Counted from the stretch's first letter, positions 52,001-61,374 are shown. The stretch: DNA of 64,000 bases from Hydrogenoanaerobacterium saccharovorans (GCF_003814745.1 NZ_RKRD01000001.1:310001-374000), one strand, 5' to 3'. Notes: generated from the letters alone by a model not told the origin. Numbers and translations are program-made.

Positions 52001-52522
52001 GTGACAATCCGATTGGGGACAGAAGAAGATATTGATGATTTGGCACGGTTATATGACGATTTGAATGATTATTTGGCGGTTACAACCAATTATCCTGGGT
52101 GGAAAAAAGGCGTTTATCCTGTTCGTGAAAATGCTATAGATGGTATAAAAGAAGGTTGCTTGTATGTGGCTACAGATAATGATGAAATTATCGGATCGAT
52201 GATACTACGTCATAAGCCAGAACCAGCCTATTTAACAGCTTCGTGGCAAGTTGAATTAAATTATGAGAACGTGTTGGTGCTCTATACATTTGTTGTAAGC
52301 CCAAGTCATTGGAAGCGGGGAATTGGACAGGAGATGCTCGCATTCGCTGCCGAACATGGACGCAATTCGAAAATCAAGGCTTTACGCTTAGACGTCTATG
52401 AAAAAAATGTACCGGCAATTGGGTTGTACGAAAAGTGCGGTTTCAAATATATAACAACTGTTAGCCTTGGCTTAGAGAACTATGGGTTGTCTTGTTTTAG
52501 ACTATATGAGAAACTATTATAA
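52001..52522 (+). CDS. GNAT-family N-acetyltransferase
   Basis: 173 residues from a GTG at 52001. Acetyl-CoA loop in VSPSHWKRGIGQEMLAF (about 105-121) and a C-terminal NVPAIGLYEKCGFKYI. Substrate unknown. The A+T content is higher than in neighbouring genes and continues into the next 500 bp, which could mean later acquisition. A long terminator hairpin lies 87 bp after it. Confidence 0.85.
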   Translation: MTIRLGTEEDIDDLARLYDDLNDYLAVTTNYPGWKKGVYPVRENAIDGIKEGCLYVATDNDEIIGSMILRHKPEPAYLTASWQVELNYENVLVLYTFVVSPSHWKRGIGQEMLAFAAEHGRNSKIKALRLDVYEKNVPAIGLYEKCGFKYITTVSLGLENYGLSCFRLYEKLL

Positions 52523-52608
52523 GAGTAATGAGCACAACCGATGCAAGTGAGAGTTTAATCAACAATCAAAAACCGAGTGATGTCTGAAATTGACATGGTT
52601 CATATATT

Positions 52609-52657
52609 GTAAAAACACAAAAGAGTCTATGTTTCATAGGCTCTTTTGTGTTTTTAC
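52609..52657 (+). terminator. Long terminator hairpin after the GNAT gene
   Basis: A 23-bp arm (GTAAAAACACAAAAGAGTC at its start) pairs with CATAGGCTCTTTTGTGTTTT at its mirror, with one G-T pair and a 3-base loop. Both strands have A/T runs. No gene converges on it from the other side. Confidence 0.75.
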
Positions 52658-53053
52658 AGTACATAATCTTAACAGAGAATGCGGGTGCATCCTTAAAGAG
52701 AAAATATTACCCGTATTTTGCACTTTTTTATGGTAACTGAAAGGCACAGCAAATCCATATTCTGACTAATCAAGTTCAAGTATTTTAATCAATGGTAGTT
52801 TCATTTTATAAGTGAAATCAAAAAATAAATTTCTTATAAAATAGTGTTCCACACAAAATTAAAAATGTATAGTTGACTAAAAATGCAATATTATGAACGA
52901 TTTTGTCACTATTTTAATTAATATCAACTTTTGTATTGCAATATGTAGAAAAATATAATATAGTATTGTTAAATCTACCCAATTGTTTTCCCATTTATGA
53001 AATCATTATAACATTCGAAATTTATTTTATTAAAAAAGGAAGTGTGTCATCGT
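52658..53053. other. A/T-rich intergenic region
   Basis: About 390 bp without a believable gene. It holds a possible promoter for the chemoreceptor gene (52931-52959), a small TTTCA/TGAAA hairpin near 52799-52817 and otherwise A/T-rich sequence with no clear repeat or RNA fold. Confidence 0.5.
52931..52959 (+). promoter_or_regulatory. Possible sigma-A promoter of the chemoreceptor gene
   Basis: TTGTAT, 17-bp spacer, TATAAT, about 95 bp before the start codon. I saw no sigma-D flagellar promoter motif. Confidence 0.45.
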
Positions 53054-55090
53054 ATGAAAAGCATAAGGTCTCAAATCATTATGGTAATTTTATCTCTTGT
53101 AATCCTTTTAAGCATTTTATTTGGCATAGCAAGCAGTTATTTAAACTATAATACGGTTTCATCTGTATTAAAGCAAAATTTAACCGAAACAGCTGTTGTT
53201 TCTGCTGACCGAGTTGCTGCAGAAATTAGGGCAATCCAAAATGTTGCGCTTGAAACCGGCAGCATCTCGCTGCTTGCAGATCCGGATGTGCCGCTAACGG
53301 AAAAGAAAGAAGCAATTGACCTGCGTGCAAAAAATCATAATTTTGAACGAGGAAACTTGCTGAATGCACAAGGTATCAGCCTTTTTGACGGAAATGATTA
53401 CTCTGAAAGAGACTATTTTAAGGCATCGATAAAAGGCGAAAAATACATTAGCGACCCCACCACCAGCAAAATTACGGGTAAAACTACCTTTTTAATTTCG
53501 GCGCCGTTATGGAAGGACGGAAAGCCGGGGACTACGGTAATAGGTGTTATTTATTTTGTACCCAACGAAAATTTTTTAAATGACATTGTAAGCAATATCA
53601 ACATCAGTCAGTCGGGGTATGCTTACATATTGAATAAAGACGGTACCAATGTAGCAGATAAAGATTTGACAGTTGTCGGTAAAGAAAACAGCATTGCCGA
53701 TGCCAAGTCGGATTCTTCTTTGGCCGCTATTTCCAAGATAGAATCGGATATGATTTCGGGCAAAGAAGGTTATGGTAAATATCAATACAGGGGCGAAGAA
53801 TGGGTGCAGGGGTTTGCTCCTATCAGCCACACCAACCATTGGAGCCTCGGAGTGGCTGCGAAGGAAAAAGACTTTTTAGGTAACTTCTATCGTTCTATGG
53901 TTATCACCGGTATTTTAATGGCTGTGTTTGTAATCGTCGGCTTAATTGCAGCCATACTTTTTGCCAATAAAATCGGAAAGCCCATTATAGAATGCAGCAA
54001 TCGCCTCTTAAGGCTATCTGAAGGAGACTTAGCATCCCCCGTTTTTGTAACCGACAGAAAAGATGAAACGGGCGTATTGATGAACTCCACAAAAACATTG
54101 GTTGATGATTTAAGCGGAGTGGTACAAGATATGACTTTTGTATTGGGCGAGATGGCACAAGGCAATTTAGCGGTGCAGTCAACCCAGACTTACAGAGGAG
54201 ATTTTATACCAATACAAACGGCAACAGGAAAAATAATTGAGTCGCTCAACGATGCGATGAGTCAAATCAATCAGTCATCCGAGCAAGTATCCAGTGGTTC
54301 CGAGCAGGTATCCAGCGGAGCACAGGCACTTGCACAGGGTGCTACCGAGCAGGCAAGTTCAGTGCAGGAACTTGCAGCAACCATCAATGAAATATCACAC
54401 CAAGTAAAAGATAATGCAGCAAATGCCACTGAAGCAAGCAACAATGCCAGCGTTGTTGCCAACGAAATGATGGAAAGCAACCAAAAAATGCAGCAAATGA
54501 TTGAGGCAATGGCGCAAATCAATGACTCAGCCAAAGAAATCAGCAAGGTCATCAAAACAATTGAAGATATAGCGTTTCAAACAAACATTCTTGCGCTCAA
54601 TGCAGCGGTTGAGGCGGCACGTGCAGGGGCTGCGGGCAAAGGCTTTGCAGTGGTTGCAGATGAAGTGCGTAATCTTGCATCAAAAAGTGCAGAGGCAGCA
54701 AAAGGCACCACAGCGCTGATTGAAAACTCCATTGCGGCAGTAGAAAACGGTACGAAACTGGCGGATGGCGCAGCCAAGTCATTGACGACGGTGGTGGAAG
54801 GCGCAGTCAGTGTTATTGATGCTTTGAACAAAATCTCTGTTGCTTCATCAGAACAGGCAAATTCAATTAATCAGGTAACGCAAGGTGTAGACCAAATCTC
54901 CAATGTGGTGCAGACAAACTCTGCCACTGCCGAGGAGAGTGCGGCTGCGAGTGAAGAATTAAGCGGACAAGCGCAGATGCTGCGGTCGCTGGTTAGCAAA
55001 TTCAAGCTAAAGGATAGCGGATATTATCCTGATAGTGAGGAAGACGACACCATAGCACCCCAGTTTGCCGATTTTGGCAGCAAATATTAA
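53054..55090 (+). CDS. Methyl-accepting chemotaxis protein
   Basis: 678 residues from the ATG at 53054; a GTG at 53042 is in frame but too near AAGGA. Helix (about 8-32), extracellular Cache sensor domain (about 35-275, with RDYFKASIKGEKYISDP and APISHTNHWSLGVAA), second helix (about 285-305), HAMP, and a long signalling domain whose hairpin tip reads FQTNILALNAAVEAARAG. The N-terminal Cache type usually binds amino acids or other small acids. No flagellar or che gene is nearby. Confidence 0.93.
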   Translation: MKSIRSQIIMVILSLVILLSILFGIASSYLNYNTVSSVLKQNLTETAVVSADRVAAEIRAIQNVALETGSISLLADPDVPLTEKKEAIDLRAKNHNFERGNLLNAQGISLFDGNDYSERDYFKASIKGEKYISDPTTSKITGKTTFLISAPLWKDGKPGTTVIGVIYFVPNENFLNDIVSNINISQSGYAYILNKDGTNVADKDLTVVGKENSIADAKSDSSLAAISKIESDMISGKEGYGKYQYRGEEWVQGFAPISHTNHWSLGVAAKEKDFLGNFYRSMVITGILMAVFVIVGLIAAILFANKIGKPIIECSNRLLRLSEGDLASPVFVTDRKDETGVLMNSTKTLVDDLSGVVQDMTFVLGEMAQGNLAVQSTQTYRGDFIPIQTATGKIIESLNDAMSQINQSSEQVSSGSEQVSSGAQALAQGATEQASSVQELAATINEISHQVKDNAANATEASNNASVVANEMMESNQKMQQMIEAMAQINDSAKEISKVIKTIEDIAFQTNILALNAAVEAARAGAAGKGFAVVADEVRNLASKSAEAAKGTTALIENSIAAVENGTKLADGAAKSLTTVVEGAVSVIDALNKISVASSEQANSINQVTQGVDQISNVVQTNSATAEESAAASEELSGQAQMLRSLVSKFKLKDSGYYPDSEEDDTIAPQFADFGSKY

Positions 55091-55253
55091 GCTTAGTAAA
55101 AAACATACCAACGAAAAAACGAGCGGTAGTAAGGGGCGTTCTCCGTACTGCCGCTTTCTTCAAAAATGCAAGTTAAAAATGAAACTGGTTCATATCTGTT
55201 TGGGTATTGTGCATAATAATGAATAAATTGCAAGGGTAAAAGGAGTGATTGAT

Positions 55254-55985
55254 GTGGCAAACTGCGCAGCTTTTTTCGATATTGACGGTACAATATCTCG
55301 TGAGGGCTTAATTAGCGAAATGTTTAAAAAAATGATAAAATATGAGTTGATTGATGACAGCAAATGGTACAGTGAGGTAGAACCCGCTTTTATAAAATGG
55401 GATAAACGTTTAGGTGATTACGATACATATCTGCAAAAAATGGTGGATATCTATACGGATACCGTGATTAATACCGCATCTTTTCATATTGCTTACATTG
55501 CGCATAAAGTAATAGAGCAAAAAGGTGAGCGTGTTTATACCTATTCGCGCGACCGTATCAAATGGCACAAGGCGCAAGGACATAAAGTGATTGCTATTTC
55601 GGGCTCTCCGGTAGAATTAGTACGTGAAATGTCGCAAAAATATGGCATGGATGACTACAAGGGCACTATTTACCAAGTGGGCAGCAATGGTGTATACAAT
55701 GGGGAGATTATACCGATGTGGGATTCTGCAAGCAAGCGCAAAGCTGTGCTTGAAATGGCGCAAAAACATGAGATTGACCTTTCTGCAAGTTATGCCTATG
55801 GAGATACCACGGGTGATTTTTCGATGTTTAAACTTGTAGGCAACCCGATTGCCATCAACCCCACCAAAGAATTACTGGGCAAAGTTTTGGAGGATGATGA
55901 GCTGAAAGAAAAAATTCATGTCATAGTAGAGCGCAAGGATGTTACTTACCGGCTGAACGTAAAAACACTGGACTTAATTTGGTAA
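55254..55985 (+). CDS. HAD-IB hydrolase, SerB-like phosphatase
   Basis: 243 residues from a GTG at 55254, 8 bp after AAAAGGAG; another GTG at 55245 overlaps the ribosome-binding site. Motif I FFDIDGTISREG, motif II AISGSP, motif IV YGDTTGDFSMF. This is the HAD-IB branch that includes phosphoserine phosphatase and similar enzymes. The real substrate is unknown. No terminator separates it from the chemoreceptor 163 bp upstream, so joint transcription is possible. Confidence 0.87.
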   Translation: MANCAAFFDIDGTISREGLISEMFKKMIKYELIDDSKWYSEVEPAFIKWDKRLGDYDTYLQKMVDIYTDTVINTASFHIAYIAHKVIEQKGERVYTYSRDRIKWHKAQGHKVIAISGSPVELVREMSQKYGMDDYKGTIYQVGSNGVYNGEIIPMWDSASKRKAVLEMAQKHEIDLSASYAYGDTTGDFSMFKLVGNPIAINPTKELLGKVLEDDELKEKIHVIVERKDVTYRLNVKTLDLIW

Positions 55986-55995
55986 AGAATTGTAT

Positions 55996-56034
55996 AAAAA
56001 AGCACCTGAGTGTATACAGCTCAGGTGCTTTTTA
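55996..56034 (+). terminator. Terminator of the HAD gene
   Basis: AAAAGCACCTGAG pairs with CTCAGGTGCTTTT around 9 bases, then T residues. The next 300 bp hold no gene, only the control region of the surface-protein gene at 56338. Confidence 0.88.
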
Positions 56035-56207
56035 TAATAGTAATATCCTGAAAAAACTGGTTAAATGACAGAGAAAAACTAATTTAGGAACATCTTGGGA
56101 ATAATAACAATTTGTAATATGTGCGGATGCATATTATTTAAAAACTACACAACTTTTCGTTTTAATACCATTTTTATTTAAACATATATGCATTTATAAA
56201 ATGATTG

Positions 56208-56256
56208 GTTACAAAAAAGTTACAAATAGAGACTAAAAAGTATTGACATTTGTAAC
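56208..56256 (+). promoter_or_regulatory. TTACA repeats and inverted repeat upstream of the surface-protein gene
   Basis: GTTACAAA at 56208 and again at 56219, exactly 11 bp apart. The second copy also forms an inverted repeat with ATTTGTAAC at 56248-56256, which overlaps the promoter. Candidate response-regulator site, matching the repeat before the paralogue at 2354. Confidence 0.45.
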
Positions 56257-56271
56257 CTGTGCATGTATACT
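56243..56271 (+). promoter_or_regulatory. Sigma-A promoter of the surface-protein gene
   Basis: TTGACA, 17-bp spacer, TATACT, 66 bp before the ATG. The leader contains TAAGGG paired with CCCTTA. Confidence 0.75.
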
Positions 56272-56337
56272 AAAACTACGTTAAGGGGGAAATGGAGAGC
56301 TCCCTTAGCAGACAAAAAATAAACGGAGGAATACACA

Positions 56338-57411
56338 ATGAAAAAAGTACTTGCTCTTGTACTTGCGGTTGTTCTTGCTTTTGGCATGACAACGATTGCC
56401 ATTGCAGCTGATGCAAAAGGCAAAGCGAATAACATTCATGTTGACACAAAATTGCTTACCTACAAAGATGACAAAATGGTTGACGGCGAATTGAACAAAG
56501 ACGGCACACTGAAAGCAAACGCTACTTACTACATGCTTGTAAACGATGCAGACGGCAACATCGATTCTCTGTCTGATCTTGATAACTACAAAATCAGAAC
56601 TGTAATCGACGAAGGCGCTTCCTACATTGCTTCCAAACCTGCTTTCGTAATCAAAAAAGACGGTGACGTAAAGAAAGCTTACATCACATTCAAAACAGCT
56701 GACAAATTCCAGATGGAAGGCGTAGCTTTTGAGATGTCTGTAAACGTATACGGCAAAGAAAACTATGTAATCGATTCTGGCAAATTGGATGCTACTGTAG
56801 CTACAGTTGCTAAAGATATCGCTTACGAGACAGATAATGCTGCTACTTACAGCGTAATCAAAGGCCAGATTGTCAGCTTCGACGATTGCGAAGATGTTGA
56901 GATGGTATTTGAAGATGATGTAGTATTTGCAGTAAATGCTTCCGGTCAGAAAGACCTGTTCCTGAGATTGGACACTGAGGACACTGCTCTTGAGGACAAA
57001 AACCCCGAGGCTAACCTCTCTGTTTACTACTTCGCAGGCAACAACAAAACTTTCCGCAGAACCGGTACTCTCACCATCCCTGCTGAGATGATTGAGAACA
57101 AAGACGGCAAAATGGTAGCTCCTTACATCTACTCTAACGAGAACGGCAAATTGGTTGCTTTGAAAGATGCTAAATATGATGAAGATGCTGCTGCATTCAC
57201 CATCAAAACCAACAAACTCGGCAAATATGTTGTTTCTGACATAGAGCTGAAATCTGTTGACACCACAACTCCTGGTACAGGCTCTGAAACAGAGAAACCT
57301 TCTACCGGCAGTGAGAAAAACCCCGATACCGGCGCTAACGATTTCGTAGGCCTGGCTGTTGCTTTGGCTGTAGTTTCTGTTGCAGGTATCGCTGTTGCAA
57401 AACGCAAATAA
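56338..57411 (+). CDS. Secreted NPDTG-motif surface protein, paralogue of 2354
   Basis: 357 residues. Signal peptide (about 1-23, MKKVLALVLAV to IAIA), Asp/Lys-rich mature region and a C-terminal NPDTGANDFVG, hydrophobic helix and KRK tail. The last 30 residues equal those of the protein at 2354, and the DNA there is nearly the same too. The mid-region shares LSDLDNYK, DEGASYI, NVYG, YFAGNNKTFRR and TIKTNKLG. It has no kinase beside it. The strong promoter, GGAGG and uniform codons suggest high expression. A Thr/Pro/Gly-rich linker (about 300-325) precedes the sorting motif. Confidence 0.87.
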   Translation: MKKVLALVLAVVLAFGMTTIAIAADAKGKANNIHVDTKLLTYKDDKMVDGELNKDGTLKANATYYMLVNDADGNIDSLSDLDNYKIRTVIDEGASYIASKPAFVIKKDGDVKKAYITFKTADKFQMEGVAFEMSVNVYGKENYVIDSGKLDATVATVAKDIAYETDNAATYSVIKGQIVSFDDCEDVEMVFEDDVVFAVNASGQKDLFLRLDTEDTALEDKNPEANLSVYYFAGNNKTFRRTGTLTIPAEMIENKDGKMVAPYIYSNENGKLVALKDAKYDEDAAAFTIKTNKLGKYVVSDIELKSVDTTTPGTGSETEKPSTGSEKNPDTGANDFVGLAVALAVVSVAGIAVAKRK

Positions 57412-57444
57412 TTAGCTTTTAAAAGTTAATAAACCCGTAACAAT

Positions 57445-57478
57445 AAACCCCTGCCGATCTCCAACGGCAGGGGTTTTT
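57445..57478 (+). terminator. Terminator of the surface-protein gene
   Basis: AAACCCCTGCCG pairs exactly with CGGCAGGGGTTT around 8 bases, then T residues. Confidence 0.88.
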
Positions 57479-57634
57479 GTTGTTGATTGTAAGTTTGCCA
57501 ATTAACAATTTCAAATCGAAAAGAATGCTGATTTATTGACATCAAAGTAAAAGACAGATACACTGATAAGAAAAACACATTAGATTTGGATATCATGTTA
57601 ATACAACTAATTTATAAGAAAAATGAGGTTTACT

Positions 57635-58768
57635 ATGGATTTTAAAGCATTGGGATTAAAAGATGAGATTGTAAAAGCGCTTGCCGTACAGCAAATAGAT
57701 AAACCAACTGCGATTCAAGAGATGGCAATTCCGAAGCTGATGGAGAATAAAGATGTTGTCATACAGTCGGAGACAGGGTCGGGTAAAACGCTTGCGTACC
57801 TTCTGCCGCTGTTCGCCAAACAAACAGCCCCTTCCAAAACATTACAGCTGCTCGTTTTGGTGCCCACACAGGAGCTCGCCATGCAGGTGCACCGTCAGGT
57901 AGAGGCATTGGCTGAAAATTCGGGTGTTCCCCTAAAATCCCTGGTGATATTTGGCAACGTAAACATAAAAGGGCAAATCGAAAAGCTGCGCGAAAAACCG
58001 CAAATTATTATCGGCACTTGCGGAAGAATTATAGAACTGATTCAAAAGAAAAAAATAACGGCACATACAGTAAATACAATCGTTATTGATGAAGCAGACA
58101 AAATGTTGGACAAGCAGAATATCGAAGGGGTAAAGGCAATTCGCAAAGCGGTGATGAGAGATACACAGATCGTTTTGGTTTCTGCCAGTATTTCTGAAAA
58201 AACTTTGGAGCAGGCGGGTATGATTGCAAAAGAGCCTGAACTGGTGAAAACTGCTGACACGTTCAAAATACCCGAAAAGATACAGCATTTATACATTGTG
58301 GTGCAGTCACGCGAGAAATTGGAGACATTGCGTAAACTGATTTCTATACTTCATCCGCAACGTACACTCGTGTTCATCAATAAGCCCGAAGAAGCAGAGG
58401 TTGCTGCCGCTAAGCTGAAGTACCACAAATTAGATGCAACATTTATTCACGGAACAGGGAACAAGCAGGAGCGCCAAAAAGCGATTGCCGATTTTTCAAG
58501 CGGCAAGGTGCCGCTTTTGATTGCAACCGACATTGCTGCACGGGGGCTGCATATCGAGCAGGTATCTGCTGTGTTCAGCATCAGCATTTCGGATGACCCC
58601 ATGGATTATTTGCACCGTGCTGGCAGAACCGGGCGAGGTGAATCTGAAGGGCTTTCGGTATCAATCGTAACGCAGCAAGAATTGCCGCTTATCAAAAAGT
58701 GTCAGCGTAAGTTCGGCATTGATATGACCGAAATCGTTTTGCGCGAGGGTAAAATAATAAAAAAATAG
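57635..58768 (+). CDS. DEAD-box RNA helicase
   Basis: 377 residues from the ATG at 57635 with GAGG upstream. Core only, without a C-terminal RNA-binding extension: Q-motif region KPTAIQEMAIP, motif I SETGSGKT, PTQELAMQ, motif II DEAD, motif III SAS, TDIAARGLHI, and HRAGRTGRGE. It unwinds short RNA duplexes; a role in cold adaptation, ribosome assembly or RNA decay is common in the family. Monocistronic as seen. Confidence 0.93.
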   Translation: MDFKALGLKDEIVKALAVQQIDKPTAIQEMAIPKLMENKDVVIQSETGSGKTLAYLLPLFAKQTAPSKTLQLLVLVPTQELAMQVHRQVEALAENSGVPLKSLVIFGNVNIKGQIEKLREKPQIIIGTCGRIIELIQKKKITAHTVNTIVIDEADKMLDKQNIEGVKAIRKAVMRDTQIVLVSASISEKTLEQAGMIAKEPELVKTADTFKIPEKIQHLYIVVQSREKLETLRKLISILHPQRTLVFINKPEEAEVAAAKLKYHKLDATFIHGTGNKQERQKAIADFSSGKVPLLIATDIAARGLHIEQVSAVFSISISDDPMDYLHRAGRTGRGESEGLSVSIVTQQELPLIKKCQRKFGIDMTEIVLREGKIIKK

Positions 58769-58825
58769 AATAAACACAATATAATAGCGCAAGTTGCTTA
58801 TACTATTGCAGTAAGGAGTGATAGT

Positions 58826-59821
58826 ATGAAGTTTGACAGCGTGTATTATGAGCCTGATAGTTTGAATTATGAGCTTGGCAAGGCACTGCACGAAAAGTTT
58901 AAAGATATCCCCTGGATAGAAATAGAAAGCCATAACCGTATTGAAGAAATGCAAACAAAACAGAATTCTGAGTTTGCAAAGATGAAACGCAATTTGATTA
59001 TAGGTACAAGAAAAACGCACAAGTACGTAGAAAATCATAAAATATCCGATTACCTTGTGCCGTACACCTCATCGGGATGCAGCGCCATGTGCCTGTATTG
59101 CTATTTGGTATGCAACTACAACAAATGCTCTTATTTGCGGTTGTTTGTAAACCGCGAACAGATGATGGATAAACTGATTAAAACCGCAAATAACAGCGAC
59201 CGCCCACTCACCTTTGAAATTGGGAGCAACAGCGATTTGGTTTTAGAGAACACCATCACATCAAATCTTGAGTGGACGATTCATCATTTTTGCAAAAGTG
59301 AGAAAGGCTTTATCACGTTCCCCACAAAGTTTGATATGGTAGAACCGTTACTTAGCCTGAACCATAACGGACGTGTACTCTTTCGTATGAGTGTCAACCC
59401 GCAGGAAATTATCAGCAAAATAGAGTTTGGTACGTCACCGCTTAAAGATCGCATTCATGCCATCAACCGGATGTGTGAGGCGGGTTACCCCGCCGGTATT
59501 CTGATTGCTCCTGTAGTTTTGGTGGATGACTGGCGCCGAATGTACTCGGAATTGATTATTCAGCTGGAAGAGAGCCTTTCTGAAAAAGCAAAAAAATATT
59601 TATTTATCGAGATTATTTTTATGACGTACAGTTATGTACACCGCATGATTAATAACGAAGCATTCCCCAATGCAGTTGAACTTTACGATAAAGAACAAAT
59701 GACCGTGCGCGGGCGCGGCAAATACTGCTACCGCCCGCAGATACGTGCAGAAGCAGAAGAATTTTTTCGCACGCAAATAAAAGAGAAACTAGGCAATGCT
59801 AAAATCATCTATATCGTATAA
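58826..59821 (+). CDS. splB: Spore photoproduct lyase (radical SAM)
   Basis: 331 residues. Repairs the thymine dimer of UV-damaged spores using a SAM-derived radical. Cluster motif in TSSGCSAMCLYCYLVCN (CxxxCxxC), typical of SplB; the C-terminal region with EIIFMTYSYVHRM and YRPQIRAEAE also fits. The length is close to the B. subtilis enzyme. It suggests the organism forms endospores, or did recently. The usual splA is absent. Confidence 0.88.
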   Translation: MKFDSVYYEPDSLNYELGKALHEKFKDIPWIEIESHNRIEEMQTKQNSEFAKMKRNLIIGTRKTHKYVENHKISDYLVPYTSSGCSAMCLYCYLVCNYNKCSYLRLFVNREQMMDKLIKTANNSDRPLTFEIGSNSDLVLENTITSNLEWTIHHFCKSEKGFITFPTKFDMVEPLLSLNHNGRVLFRMSVNPQEIISKIEFGTSPLKDRIHAINRMCEAGYPAGILIAPVVLVDDWRRMYSELIIQLEESLSEKAKKYLFIEIIFMTYSYVHRMINNEAFPNAVELYDKEQMTVRGRGKYCYRPQIRAEAEEFFRTQIKEKLGNAKIIYIV

Positions 59822-59854
59822 AAAAACAGCGGAGTTTTTACTCCGCTGTTTTTT
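59821..59854. terminator. Bidirectional terminator between splB and the GntR gene
   Basis: AAAAAACAGCGGAG pairs exactly with CTCCGCTGTTTTTT around 6 bases. It lies between convergent genes. Confidence 0.9.
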
Positions 59855-59857
59855 ATA

Positions 59858-60499
59858 CTATTTTGCATCCAAGTCCTCAAACCCGCTGATATCTTTTTGC
59901 AGGGTGCGCACAGCAGCTTCTTTATCATTGTTTTTCAAATGTTCCAAAAACTGTTTATGCCCTCCTGCAAAGCTGACAAACTCAGTTTTATGCCATTTAT
60001 CCCAGTAAAACTGTGCATAAGCACGGCTTAAAGTAGTTAAAGAGGCTTTTAGGCTGCGATAAATGTACTCGTTGTGAAAACATGAGATGAGTGCAAGATG
60101 GAATTTGGTATTTTTTGCCCAATGGATGAGAGCATCGTGCTCTAAACTTCCCTGATAATCTTCAGCGAGCATCTGCTCTAAATGCTCGATATGTTCTGGA
60201 GTAATCATGTCCCAGTATTGTTCGAGACAGCCGCACTCCAAAATCAAGCGAAAACGCTGAATGTCCTGCACATCGCGGTCGGTAAGGCGGATGACCTCAT
60301 AACCATAGCGGGGGATGCTGCGCAAAACCCCTTCGTTGCAAAGTTCAATCAAAGCTTCACGCACCGGTGATTTGCTTACATTGAATTTTTCTACCAATCC
60401 TTTTTCGCTGAGTACGTCGTTCGGTCCGTATTCGCCTTTAATAATACTGTCGAATACGGCTGCATATATTTTCGATTTTAAGCTGCTTTCGTTTGCCAT
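59858..60499 (-). CDS. GntR-family regulator (FadR subfamily)
   Basis: 213 residues. Winged helix-turn-helix (about 5-72, LSEKGLVEKFNVSKSPVREAL), then an all-helical ligand-binding domain (about 80-205) with ARLILECG-like helix RFRLILECGCLEQYW and HNEYIYRSLKASL, of the FCD type. FCD regulators sense carboxylic acids or amino-acid derivatives. It is divergent from the ATC-hydrolase-like gene and the Liv-type transporter, which are likely targets. A palindrome at 60569 lies between them. Confidence 0.88.
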   Translation of the reverse strand: MANESSLKSKIYAAVFDSIIKGEYGPNDVLSEKGLVEKFNVSKSPVREALIELCNEGVLRSIPRYGYEVIRLTDRDVQDIQRFRLILECGCLEQYWDMITPEHIEHLEQMLAEDYQGSLEHDALIHWAKNTKFHLALISCFHNEYIYRSLKASLTTLSRAYAQFYWDKWHKTEFVSFAGGHKQFLEHLKNNDKEAAVRTLQKDISGFEDLDAK

Positions 60500-60568
60500 T
60501 TTGACAACACCTTACATACCTTTCCAATATTAAATATATCTTTATGATAACAGCTAAAATGAGATTGT

Positions 60569-60583
60569 CAATATTTGATATTG
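60569..60583. promoter_or_regulatory. Candidate operator of the GntR regulator
   Basis: CAATAT, three bases, ATATTG: a perfect 6-bp inverted repeat, 70 bp upstream of the GntR start. A related half site, CAATATTAAATAT, lies near 60525. The FCD-type operator consensus is variable, so this is tentative. Confidence 0.35.
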
Positions 60584-60676
60584 CGAAGAAACAGGTATTA
60601 AAACGAGCCTGATAAAAATAATGCACAATTTAGTTGCAAAATATTAATGCATTCTATGGAATTTGAGGTAAACATG

Positions 60677-60705
60677 TTGCATTTTAGTCGCTACTCTGAT
60701 ATTAT
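60677..60705 (+). promoter_or_regulatory. Promoter of the ATC-hydrolase-like gene
   Basis: TTGCAT, 17-bp spacer, TATTAT. The leader would be about 110 bases long. Confidence 0.45.
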
Positions 60706-60821
60706 CAGTAACATATTAAAGATATATTAATAAAGCCTGAAATTACAGCAAATCAGTACAAAATGCATGAAACGCTGGAATTGCGATTCAAAATAAATCT
60801 AAATTTTGGAGGAGTAAAACT

Positions 60822-61316
60822 ATGTCTAACATTAAAAACACAGCAAAAATCAGCGAAGAGAAAATTGATATCAACAGAGCTCAAATCGAGCACAGAGCAA
60901 CCTGGATGGGGCTGATTTACGACGAGGCAGAAAAAGCAGGGCTGGATGCAGAAGGCCTCACAAGAAAAGCAATTAAACGCTGCGGCGGTATTCATGGCGC
61001 AGGCTTTAAAGCAGCTTGTAAAGACCCTAACAACTGCGAAGATTTTAAAGATGCTTTTTTGGGTGAAATCGGTATTAAAACATTTGAGATGGATAACATC
61101 AAAGCCACTTATGACGATGTAAGTGTGGACTTCCACTACTGCGCGTTGGTAAATGCATGGAAAAAGCTTGGTTTCAGCGATGAAAGATGTGCAAAACTTT
61201 GTGACATTGCAATGGACGGCGACAGAGGTATTGCAGAGGCTATGGGTTTAAAACTGGATTTGACCGATACCATTGCAAAAGGCTGTGATTGCTGCAAATT
61301 GCATTTTCATAAATAG
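60822..61316 (+). CDS. L-2-amino-thiazoline-4-carboxylate hydrolase-like protein
   Basis: 164 residues, PF14196-type. Family features: RCGGIHGAGFKAAC, FHYCALVNAWKKLGFSDE, LCDIAMDGDRGIAEAMG and a Cys/His-rich end (KGCDCCKLHFHK). Known ATC hydrolase opens 2-amino-thiazoline-4-carboxylate to S-carbamoyl-cysteine in a cysteine-producing route. Many family members in anaerobes are untested, so the reaction here is uncertain. It stands between a GntR regulator and an ABC importer of the Liv type, which points to uptake and hydrolysis of a small amide or amino-acid derivative. GGAGG upstream. Confidence 0.82.
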   Translation: MSNIKNTAKISEEKIDINRAQIEHRATWMGLIYDEAEKAGLDAEGLTRKAIKRCGGIHGAGFKAACKDPNNCEDFKDAFLGEIGIKTFEMDNIKATYDDVSVDFHYCALVNAWKKLGFSDERCAKLCDIAMDGDRGIAEAMGLKLDLTDTIAKGCDCCKLHFHK

Positions 61317-61374
61317 TCCCATAAGATAATTGGTTTTGTTAACAAACAAGACTACAATCAAGGAGGAGAAAATC

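Larger units (their letters stand above)
60500..60821. other. Control region between the GntR gene and the ATC-hydrolase-like gene
   Basis: A divergent A/T-rich gap of about 320 bp. It holds a palindrome (60569-60583) and a promoter on the plus strand (60677-60705). I saw no small gene or RNA fold in the rest. Confidence 0.5.
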
